A DNA stretch of 64,000 nt from Leptolyngbya sp. FACHB-8. Lineage in GTDB: Bacteria > Cyanobacteriota > Cyanobacteriia > Elainellales > Elainellaceae. Under the pieces are notes generated by a model, which was not told the origin of the DNA, searched no databases, and saw nothing but the letters and a program-made list of their open reading frames with translations. This document shows positions 46,316 through 53,478 of this stretch, one piece after another (position 1 is the first letter of the stretch; each line of letters opens with the position of its first letter). Location of the stretch: the NCBI RefSeq assembly GCF_014695575.1, contig NZ_JACJOO010000019.1, positions 62,001-126,000 of the forward strand. The letters run 5' to 3'. The position numbers and the translations under genes were made by a program.

Positions 46316-47317
46316 ATGGAAGTGAAGTCAACAATAGAAGTTTCGCAAATTCCCATCATTGATATAGCTTCTCTGGTTTCAGGACAGGAATCCGGGGAAG
46401 TGGCTGAACAAATTCGGCAAGCGTGCTGTGATACAGGATTCTTTTATATTGTTGGGCATGGTATTGATACACAACTGCAACAGCGCCTAGAGGATTTGAG
46501 CCATCAATTTTTTGCTCAAGATTTGGATGCAAAAATGCAAATCCGTATGGCTCTTGGAGGGCGTGCATGGCGGGGCTTTTTTCCCGTAGGTGGTGAGCTG
46601 ACCTCTGGGAAGCCTGACCTTAAAGAGGGGATTTACTTTGGCTCAGAATTGGATACCACACATCCGGCTGTCCAGCAGGATTTACCAATGCATGGGGCTA
46701 ATTTGTTTCCAGGCATTCCAGGGTTTCGGGAAACGATTTTAGAATACCTGGATGTGATGACAGAATTGGGACATACATTGATGCGGGGAATTGCTCTGAG
46801 CCTGGGTTTAGAAGCATCTTATTTTCGCGATCGCTACACCACTGATCCCCTTATCCTTTTCCGCATCTTCAACTACCCTCCTGATGCAGCACAAGGCCAA
46901 TCTTGGGGCGTTGGGGAGCATACGGACTATGGGTTGCTCACAATTCTCAAGCAGGATGATTCAGGTGGCTTACAGGTCAAATCTAAGCGAGGTTGGATTG
47001 ATGCCCCTCCCATTTCCAATTCCTTTGTCTGCAACATCGGCGATATGTTGGAACGGTTGACAGGAGGAATCTATCGCTCGACGCCGCATCGAGTGAAAAA
47101 TGTGTCAGGGCGCGATCGCCTATCTTTCCCCTTTTTCTTTGATCCCAGTTTTGATGCTGAACTCCATGCAATTGAGGTGGACGAGCACCTGATCAACGCG
47201 GATAAGGAAGAACGTTGGGATAAGACCAGTGTGCATGAGTTTCATGGCACCTATGGGGATTATGTGTTGAGTAAGGTATCAAAAGTCTTTCCAGAGTTAC
47301 ATCAGGAAGTGTTGTAG
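46316..47317 (+). CDS. Isopenicillin N synthase-like 2-oxoglutarate/Fe(II) oxygenase
   Basis: About 333 residues. The N-terminal DIOX_N domain (IPIIDIASLVSGQESGE, CCDTGFFYIVGHGI) is followed by the catalytic jelly roll with GVGEHTDYGLLTILKQD (His202, Asp204), a distal His in STPHRVKN and an Arg in GRDRLSFPFF. The usual reaction is hydroxylation or ring-forming oxidation of a small molecule; the substrate is unknown. It is divergent from sfnG and may share its regulation. The ATG at 46316 is chosen over 46286 by family length. Confidence 0.9.
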   Translation: MEVKSTIEVSQIPIIDIASLVSGQESGEVAEQIRQACCDTGFFYIVGHGIDTQLQQRLEDLSHQFFAQDLDAKMQIRMALGGRAWRGFFPVGGELTSGKPDLKEGIYFGSELDTTHPAVQQDLPMHGANLFPGIPGFRETILEYLDVMTELGHTLMRGIALSLGLEASYFRDRYTTDPLILFRIFNYPPDAAQGQSWGVGEHTDYGLLTILKQDDSGGLQVKSKRGWIDAPPISNSFVCNIGDMLERLTGGIYRSTPHRVKNVSGRDRLSFPFFFDPSFDAELHAIEVDEHLINADKEERWDKTSVHEFHGTYGDYVLSKVSKVFPELHQEVL

Positions 47318-47546
47318 GGAGTCTACTTCGAAAGCCCTTGCTGTATTTAGGTAGTCATCTTGTAAGGTAAGCATCTTACCCGCCCTGATTTTAGGCGAGC
47401 AAGATGCTCACCCACAGAGGTTGTAGCTAATAAGTTTACTCATTAAAAAATGGTATCGGTTTTCGATAACGAATATCTATACAGTTAAGATTATCCCTGA
47501 TAATATGCGGTTGAAATTAAAGCACATTCTTGGTTGAAGGATATTT

Positions 47547-47972
47547 ATGGGCGAGATCAAGAAGGTCAGTGATCAGTTTTCCTCAGGCAGTCAGCCAAGT
47601 GTTGAGGCTTTGAAACAACTGGCGAATCAGGGATATAAGTCCGTGGTAAATTTGCGATCGCCGGGTGAAACCGGTAGTTTACCCGACGAGCAAGAACAGG
47701 CTGAAGCTAACAATTTGCAATATGCCAATATCCCCTTAAATCCAAACGAAGCGGATGAGAGCCTGACCGAAAAAGTACTGTCAGTGGTCGACGAATTACC
47801 AACTCCCATCTATTTCCATTGCGGAGCAGGAGCACGGGGCGGAGCTTTAGCGCTGATTGCCCTGGCAACTCAGCAACAATTAGGCCGTGAAGCCGTTATT
47901 GAAAAGGCAAAAGAATTGGAGATTAGTCTCGATCAGCCGCATCTCAAACAATTTTTGGAAAGCTTATCCTAA
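47547..47972 (+). CDS. BLH phosphatase-like (DUF442) protein
   Basis: 141 residues. The dual-specificity-phosphatase-like fold shows SSGSQPSVEALKQLANQGYK, VNLRSPGE, then HCGAGARGG with the Cys-X4-Arg P-loop near residue 92. DUF442 domains occur alone or fused to persulfide dioxygenases (Blh/ETHE1) that detoxify sulfide, and an ETHE1-type domain is encoded in this window at 53479-55767. The substrate may be a sulfur-group carrier more than a phosphoprotein. The protein has one Met (the initiator) and one Cys (catalytic). Confidence 0.85.
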   Translation: MGEIKKVSDQFSSGSQPSVEALKQLANQGYKSVVNLRSPGETGSLPDEQEQAEANNLQYANIPLNPNEADESLTEKVLSVVDELPTPIYFHCGAGARGGALALIALATQQQLGREAVIEKAKELEISLDQPHLKQFLESLS

Positions 47973-47982
47973 CAGGTGATCG

Positions 47983-48030
47983 CTGCAACTCTGATAGGAC
48001 ATTGCATGCAATGTCCTATCAGAGTTGCAG
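47983..48030. repeat. Perfect 48-base palindrome
   Basis: Positions 47983-48006 are the exact reverse complement of 48007-48030 with no loop (centre TTGCATGCAA). It lies 10 bases after the BLH stop and 50 bases before the end of convergent cysE, so it can act on both transcripts. Confidence 0.8.
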
Positions 48031-48080
48031 CATATACGATTTTGATGAATGATACAGATAATTTCATGGTGCATGAAAGG

Positions 48081-48914
48081 CTAAATTCCAGCACCGTCCA
48101 GAAAGTCTTGAATGAGGTGATCAGAGTTGGCGATCGCCCCCTTCCCATCCAAAACTTGATCAGTCATCGCCGTAGATTGTTGTAGCTGGTTAATCTGCTT
48201 TTCGAGTTGCTTCACCCGCTCAAACAGTAACCCGATTACTTCTGCTTCTAAGTCACGCTTGTATGGGTAGTCGGAATCTTCGGTGTGCAGGCCGCTATGC
48301 CGCACGATGCGGCCGGGTACCCCTACGACTGTGCTGTAGTCGGGTGTGTCGCGCAACACCACTGAGCCAGCACCAATTCGAACATGGCTTCCGATATCGA
48401 TATTCCCAAGAACTTTTGCACCCGCTCCTACAACAACATGATTGCCTAAAGTTGGATGGCGTTTGCCCCTCTCTTTACCCGTACCACCCAGAGTGGCTCC
48501 TTGATAGATCAAGCCGTAGTCACCAATGATGGCAGTTTCGCCAATAACAATGCCCATGCCATGGTCGATGACCATGCCTTTCCCAATAGTTGCGCCGGGA
48601 TGGATTTCAACCCCTGTCAGCCATCGGCTTAACTGAGAAATAAGGCGAGGCACGAGCGGAATATGAGCTCTATGTAATTTATGAGCAATGCGATGAAAAC
48701 AGAGGGCATGGAAGCCTGGATAACAAAGAAGGACTTCTAGCCAGTTTCGAGCCACAGGATCTCGTTGGAAAATAGCTCGAAAATCTGCTTGTAGAACGGT
48801 GAAAAAAGAATCTTTAGCTCGGTTCCGTGTAGATTTTGCACCGGGTATTTCCCTGGAAGGTTGAATTTGCGAATCAGTCTGAGATCTCTCCAGAGAGGAT
48901 TGGGCCTTTTCCAT
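48081..48914 (-). CDS. cysE: Serine O-acetyltransferase CysE
   Basis: About 277 residues. After a 45-residue low-complexity start come the helical SATase domain ([31 protein letters not shown]) and the left-handed beta helix of hexapeptide repeats with [20 protein letters not shown] and [19 protein letters not shown]. It makes O-acetylserine from serine and acetyl-CoA, the carbon acceptor for sulfide in cysteine synthesis. The C-terminal tail after the helix is long (about 60 residues) and forms a coiled coil. The ATG at 48914 is preferred over the open frame to 49016, with GGAAGC upstream. Confidence 0.92.
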   Translation of the reverse strand: MEKAQSSLERSQTDSQIQPSREIPGAKSTRNRAKDSFFTVLQADFRAIFQRDPVARNWLEVLLCYPGFHALCFHRIAHKLHRAHIPLVPRLISQLSRWLTGVEIHPGATIGKGMVIDHGMGIVIGETAIIGDYGLIYQGATLGGTGKERGKRHPTLGNHVVVGAGAKVLGNIDIGSHVRIGAGSVVLRDTPDYSTVVGVPGRIVRHSGLHTEDSDYPYKRDLEAEVIGLLFERVKQLEKQINQLQQSTAMTDQVLDGKGAIANSDHLIQDFLDGAGI

Positions 48915-49733
48915 AAAGCTTCCTTGTTTTCTACTTATAAGATTGACATGGAAACTTAAAAGTTGGGGAAAGAATGCCTTATGACAGTTAGTGATTAAAC
49001 TAAATTGGTTATTCAAATCACAAATGTTTTCAGAGGCACAATTGTAATGTTTATTTTATTAACGGCGATCGCCAAAATGTTTCTCTAAAGAACATTCAGA
49101 CGGATTGAAAATCCAAAGTCTCACAGCTTAAAACGCTGTGATTATAAGCTTTTGTATTTGCAGTCACAATGGTTACATAAAGTTGAAAGTGGGGAGCGAT
49201 CGCCCTTTTAATGATGAGATAACTCGAATAGTTTTTCTTATTAATTCAATCTATATCTTAGTGCAAGCTTATATTTTATTGAGTCATGATCTAGCCTATT
49301 GGAGTTTTTTCACCAGAAAAATTGATGATTTGTATACGGTGTACCAAAACATTCCGGTTCACTAATTGGAGGGAGGGAAGCTCATTAGTTGTATTAATCT
49401 TTTGAATTGAAACAGAATTTAAATTAGCGAAGCCTTCTAAACATTTTTTAATAGAAAGAAATGGGTCAGCATTGTAAAAATAGCTTGTGGGGATCAGAAA
49501 CAAGTTAGACATCACTAATCTCTGCTTTGTTTAATCGTTATTAAGCCTTTTCCCATTCCTTAAAACCTTATTTTCAGAAGTTGGATTAGTACTTCTGGCG
49601 ATTTGATGTGGAAAGATTCATGGGATTAATAAACCCCTTGTTTCTTAATGGCAGAAAGGCGATCCCCTCCCCTGCAAAAGTATTGGTTTAAATGCACCAT
49701 TACTAACCAAAAAAACGTTAGGAGATTACAATC
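48915..49733. promoter_or_regulatory. Upstream region of cysE and cpcBA
   Basis: About 820 bases without a clearly supported gene. A 74-codon minus-strand frame (49291-49515) and a plus-strand frame (49138-49365) show no recognisable protein. The last 220 bases are the likely cpcB promoter and leader; AGGAG at 49721 is the cpcB ribosome binding site. Confidence 0.45.
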
Positions 49734-50255
49734 ATGGTTCAAGATGCGTTTACTAAGGTTATTGCTCAAGCCGATGTTCGTGGCGCATATTTGAGCAACG
49801 AGCAGTTAGACGGGCTGATTAACCTGGTACGGGATGGTAACAAGCGGATTGACGCGGTAAACCGTATTTCCAGCAACTCCGCAGCCATTGTTGCGAACGC
49901 TGCTCGCAGCCTGTTTGCTGAGCAACCCCAGTTGATTGCACCCGGTGGCAATGCTTACACCAACCGCCGTGCAGCCGCTTGCCTGCGTGACCTGGAAATT
50001 ATCCTGCGCTACGTTACGTATGCTCTGTTCACAGGTGATGCCAGCGTTCTGGACGATCGCGCCCTCAATGGCTTACGGGAAACCTACCTGGCCCTTGGTG
50101 TTCCGGGTGGTTCCGTTGCAGCGGGTATCCAAAAGCTGAAGGAAGCCTCCATTGCCATTGTGAATGATACCAATAACATCACGCGCGGCGATTGCAGCTC
50201 TATTGTTTCTGAGTTAGCAACCTATTTTGATCGCGCATCTTCATCCGTTGGCTAA
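49734..50255 (+). CDS. cpcB: C-phycocyanin beta subunit, sulfur-depleted (Cpc3-like)
   Basis: 173 residues, full CpcB length. It has the [20 protein letters not shown] region with the Asn (73) normally methylated, and the bilin-attaching Cys83 (AACLRD) and Cys154 (GDCSS). These are the only two cysteines, and no methionine follows the initiator. In ordinary CpcB a third Cys lies in DRCLNGL; here it is DRALNGL (Ala110), and conserved Met positions are Ala or Leu ([13 protein letters not shown]). This is the pattern described for the sulfur-limitation phycocyanin Cpc3 of Calothrix PCC 7601. It is a light-harvesting subunit of phycobilisome rods. AGGAG lies 9 bases upstream. Confidence 0.95.
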   Translation: MVQDAFTKVIAQADVRGAYLSNEQLDGLINLVRDGNKRIDAVNRISSNSAAIVANAARSLFAEQPQLIAPGGNAYTNRRAAACLRDLEIILRYVTYALFTGDASVLDDRALNGLRETYLALGVPGGSVAAGIQKLKEASIAIVNDTNNITRGDCSSIVSELATYFDRASSSVG

Positions 50256-50311
50256 TTCCTTTTAATTCCTCATTTACACACCATTAACTCGTTTTAGGAG
50301 ATCGTTGACCA

Positions 50312-50803
50312 ATGGCTAAGACCCCTTTGACCGAAGCTGTAACCTCTGCAGATTCCCAGGGTCGCTTCCTGAGCAGCACGGAGTTTCAAGTTGCATTTGG
50401 TCGGTTTCGGCAGGCGGCCGTTTCGCTGGAAGCGGCAAAGGCGCTTTCCGGTAAGGCCCAAAGCCTAGCGGAGGCAGCTGCCAACGCGGTATACCAGAAG
50501 TTCCCTTACACCACCCAGTTGCAGGGACCAAACTACGCTTCGGATGAGCGGGGCCGCGCGAAGTGCGTGCGGGACATCGGTTACTACCTGCGGATCATCA
50601 CCTACGCTCTGGTGGCAGGCGGTACCGGCCCCATCGATGATTACCTAGTAGCGGGTCTGTCAGAAATCAACAGCGCTTTTGAACTGTCTCCTAGCTGGTA
50701 TGTCGAAGCGCTCAAGTACATCAAAGGCAATCACGGTTTGTCTGGAGATGCAGCGGTTGAGCTGAACTCTTACATTGATTATGTGATCAATGCATTGAGC
50801 TAA
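50312..50803 (+). CDS. cpcA: C-phycocyanin alpha subunit, sulfur-depleted (Cpc3-like)
   Basis: 163 residues, full CpcA length. The bilin-attaching Cys85 ([13 protein letters not shown]) is the only cysteine and the initiator the only methionine. The rest matches CpcA closely ([56 protein letters not shown]). It pairs with CpcB in the (alpha-beta) hexamers of phycobilisome rods. The gene starts 56 bases after cpcB with TTAGGAG upstream. No linker, lyase or other cpc gene follows; a terminator does. Confidence 0.95.
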   Translation: MAKTPLTEAVTSADSQGRFLSSTEFQVAFGRFRQAAVSLEAAKALSGKAQSLAEAAANAVYQKFPYTTQLQGPNYASDERGRAKCVRDIGYYLRIITYALVAGGTGPIDDYLVAGLSEINSAFELSPSWYVEALKYIKGNHGLSGDAAVELNSYIDYVINALS

Positions 50804-50948
50804 TCGCATCTCGGATTTCAAGTGGCGAACGCGTCCAACTCTTTGCGTAGAATGTTGAGTTGTTAAAGTTTTAGGTTACTCGTGGGTGATCTAATTTAAT
50901 AAATTAGCGGACTACGCAAGGGTTGTTTCTTCTTTCACTTAATTATTA

Positions 50949-50981
50949 GACACCCGGTGTTTCTAAAAATGCCGGGTGTCT
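50949..50981 (+). terminator. Terminator after cpcBA
   Basis: AGACACCCGG at 50949-50958 pairs with CCGGGTGTCT at 50972-50981, followed by TTGTCTTAG. It lies 145 bases after the cpcA stop and closes a two-gene operon. Confidence 0.7.
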
Positions 50982-51047
50982 TTGTCTTAGGAGATTTCCA
51001 GATAAGAACTTCCCCAATAATGGGGATATTGTTTCTCAGAAATCTCC

Positions 51048-51818
51048 TTAGCTTGCAGCTTGTCTCTGGTAATTGCGCAGAGTGACGCATATTAGGATGG
51101 CAATAACGGTTAGATAGATCCGTTGAATCCAGGCGTTACTCAGTTTGAGAGTGAGATTGGCTCCAATGAGGCCACCAACAAACATGGATGCTCCCAGAAT
51201 AACGCCTAACGGGTAGTCAACCATGCCTTGATGCATGAAGATAAGGGTCGCGATCAGAGAGGAGAAAACGTTGATGAGTTTGGTGGTAGCGATCGCCTCT
51301 ACAAATCTCATTCGAAATAACATGACGTAGGCGGCTGTCAATAACGTGACATAGCCTCCACTGAAGAAGCCGCCATAAATCCCCAGAAGAAATGTGACGA
51401 CATAGCCCGCAATGGCGGCAATACAAGGTGTTTGCCCTTCAACGGTTACGAGTCCGGCTTTCTGATTGATGACCGATAAAATTGACACCGCAATCATCGA
51501 TATCGATACAACGAGGGGAATCGATGTTGAAGGGATAATCAGTACCAATAATGCCCCCAGAATGGAACTGATGAGGGTTAAGCCGATTAATAAAGGAAGG
51601 CGTTTTGTATTGATGACTCCTTTGCCTATAAAGGGGAGTGTGCCGCCGATGCTCATGAAGGTGAGGGCGAACATATTGGTGGCGATCGCCGTCGAAGGCT
51701 CAACTCCAAAAACAAACATTATGGGAACGGTCACCAGAGATGTGCTTCCGGCAATGACACTGATGATGCTAGCGGCCAGAAAAATGGATGCGAGGAGAAG
51801 AATTTCTAGCGGAGTCAT
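51048..51818 (-). CDS. TSUP (TauE/SafE) family permease
   Basis: 256 residues, eight hydrophobic segments. SVIAGSTSLVTVPIMFVFG near the start and LGIYGGFFSGGYVTLLTAAY in the middle mark the two half-repeats. It is the fourth TSUP protein of the window, convergent with cpcBA. A sulfite, sulfoacetate or similar anion is the likely cargo, by family and neighbourhood. Confidence 0.9.
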   Translation of the reverse strand: MTPLEILLLASIFLAASIISVIAGSTSLVTVPIMFVFGVEPSTAIATNMFALTFMSIGGTLPFIGKGVINTKRLPLLIGLTLISSILGALLVLIIPSTSIPLVVSISMIAVSILSVINQKAGLVTVEGQTPCIAAIAGYVVTFLLGIYGGFFSGGYVTLLTAAYVMLFRMRFVEAIATTKLINVFSSLIATLIFMHQGMVDYPLGVILGASMFVGGLIGANLTLKLSNAWIQRIYLTVIAILICVTLRNYQRQAAS

Positions 51819-51904
51819 AAGGTAAGCAAGGGAATTTGAAGCACTCTGTGAGAACTACACTGAGATCCTGAGCTTACTCCGATTTGGTGACATTTATATC
51901 TTCT

Positions 51905-51980
51905 CCATCTGAAGCGGTGCCTAATGCTCTGTGCTATGCCTAAGCATGGTACAAAGCCTCAGGGGCACCGCTTCAGATGG
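51905..51980. repeat. Inverted repeat with 17-bp perfect arms and a 42-base loop
   Basis: Arms 51905-51921 and 51964-51980 pair perfectly. It lies between the divergent TSUP gene and the next membrane protein gene, in 51819-52137 where no other gene is seen. Confidence 0.65.
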
Positions 51981-52137
51981 AATTGGTATCAGAATAATCC
52001 TCACAAGTTCCTCAAGATCCTTGGTTAAGGTCAAGATAGCGCTGTTCAGAGGTAGAGCGGTTCCCCGAATCTATTACGAGAGGCTAGTAAACTGCGCTTC
52101 CCTCAACGGTGCCATTGTTGATGAAGGAACCAATCTC

Positions 52138-52620
52138 ATGGATATGACCCATTACATGGAGCTGATCGCTTCTAATCAGCCCTGGAACCTCATTGTTTTC
52201 ATGGCGATTCCCGTTATTCTGGCAGAGACAGTCGCTATCTCCGAACTCTACATTCTGTTTACGCGAAATTATAAAAGCCCTGTCCGCACTGTGAATAAAC
52301 TGGCGGGAATCTTTGTTGGTTTCTACTTCCTGGTCATTTTCCTGCACCTGTTCTCCAAAGCGGTCATTCCTATTACGATGGCGGGTGAATGGCGAACTAT
52401 TATTGATGTGATCGCAGTTAGCTTTTACTTGCTAGGGGTTGTTCCATTACTGGGAATCGCATTGTTAGAAATCGGGGCGATCTGGCGGAAGAAGAGCGAG
52501 GAATGGAAACTGGGAGCTCATGCAGTATTTGTAGGGCTTTTCCTGCTGGTGGCTCACATCGCCATGATTTTTGGAATGTTAAATCCATCGTTGTTGATGG
52601 GTAATATGCCTGGGATGTAA
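52138..52620 (+). CDS. Membrane protein, possibly DUF6803 family
   Basis: 160 residues with about four hydrophobic segments. It begins MDMTHYMELIASNQPWNLIV and has IPVILAETVAISELYILFTR, then IFVGFYFLVIFLHLFSKAVI. This resembles a family of short bacterial membrane proteins of unknown role (DUF6803 by memory; not verified). AAGGA 9 bases before the ATG at 52138 marks the start; the frame is open further upstream but crosses an inverted repeat. It ends one base before a family C element. Confidence 0.68.
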   Translation: MDMTHYMELIASNQPWNLIVFMAIPVILAETVAISELYILFTRNYKSPVRTVNKLAGIFVGFYFLVIFLHLFSKAVIPITMAGEWRTIIDVIAVSFYLLGVVPLLGIALLEIGAIWRKKSEEWKLGAHAVFVGLFLLVAHIAMIFGMLNPSLLMGNMPGM

Positions 52621-52621
52621 A

Positions 52622-52747
52622 TAACGTCAGTTCGGAATAAGCCGAACCGTCCATTATTGCGTGCGCGTCGCTCACGCAATAATGGGCTTTTTCGAGTGCC
52701 GCACGAAGCGCGGCACTCGAAAAAGCCCTTCACCCGAACTGAGGTTA
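52622..52747 (-). mobile_element. 126-bp palindromic element, family C copy 2 (inverted)
   Basis: The ends are TAACGTCAGTTCGG and CCGAACTGAGGTTA. The two internal hairpins have nearly the same sequence as copy 1 at 6645-6770, with length also 126 bp. TAAATAA lies at both edges (52618-52624 and 52746-52752). It starts one base after the preceding gene's stop. Confidence 0.78.
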
Positions 52748-52816
52748 AATAAATCCAGATCTTGCACAAAAAATAGAAACCTAATTTTTGCTAAGGGATT
52801 CACAAGGGAATAAAGG

Positions 52817-52883
52817 GGGTACATCCCACTTTTGCAGGTGAGGCGGCCATCGCCCACCTCACCTGCAAAAGTGGGATGTACCC
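52817..52883. repeat. Long hairpin sharing the GGGTACATCCCACTTTTGCA word (family D)
   Basis: The arms are perfect for about 26 bases from each end (52817-52842 with 52858-52883). The outer word recurs as TGCAAAAGTGGGATGTACCC at 439-458. Confidence 0.75.
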
Positions 52884-52958
52884 AGAATAAAGTACCTGTT
52901 TTTGAAAGGGAAGGCGGACGAAGTCCGCCTTCCCTTTCAAAAACAGGTACTTTATTCT
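52884..52958. repeat. Perfect 36-bp-arm hairpin with GAA tip
   Basis: Arms 52884-52919 and 52923-52958 are exact complements. It directly abuts the preceding family D hairpin and ends 23 bases from the DUF202 gene stop. It is the longest perfect hairpin in the window. Confidence 0.85.
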
Positions 52959-52980
52959 CAAGCAAAGCGATAAGTTGAGG

Positions 52981-53424
52981 TCAATCAATGAGGAGAGTTT
53001 CTAAAGAGGCGAGAGGAACGGTGAAGACGTAATAAATGACCCCAATGGCAAGCAGTAGAATGGCTAACCCAGATAAAATGACTTCTCGATCAGGTGGGGT
53101 GTAGGTATCGGATTCAATGCTGTTGCGTACGCTGAAGTAGTGCTGGATGGAGAATAGAATACCAAGCAGCCCAACGACGCTAAACGCGAGGCCCAGTTTC
53201 CAGCCAGTACCCGGAGGTTGGGGAGCTATCGGCGGACGTAGAATGCGGAGGCGTACAATGACGACGCCGAGGCCGGTGAGGGCGATCGCACTTCGCATCC
53301 AGGCTAAATAGGTGCGTTCATTGGCGAGGTGATCACGCGTTCGGTTTGGATTCACCGGCTGGGGGCGATCGGGCTGTTCCGGGGGTTTCTCAGGGTCGTT
53401 TTTCTCCCGTTTAATACTCTGCAT
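52981..53424 (-). CDS. DUF202 (YidH-like) membrane protein
   Basis: 147 residues. A hydrophilic Pro/Gln-rich start leads to RDHLANERTYLAWMRSAIAL, the DUF202 signature, and three hydrophobic helices. DUF202 proteins are small inner-membrane proteins of unknown function. It follows the persulfide dioxygenase fusion gene by 54 bases on the same strand and is probably co-transcribed with it. Confidence 0.87.
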   Translation of the reverse strand: MQSIKREKNDPEKPPEQPDRPQPVNPNRTRDHLANERTYLAWMRSAIALTGLGVVIVRLRILRPPIAPQPPGTGWKLGLAFSVVGLLGILFSIQHYFSVRNSIESDTYTPPDREVILSGLAILLLAIGVIYYVFTVPLASLETLLID

Positions 53425-53478
53425 AATGCGTTCTCAAGGATAAGTGCAGCGAATGGGATGAATCAATCGGAGAAGGCT

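Noticed and set aside
49291-49515. A 74-codon minus-strand frame upstream of cpcB
   Set aside because: AT-rich, no recognisable family and no clear ribosome binding site; it may be a relic but cannot be supported as a gene.
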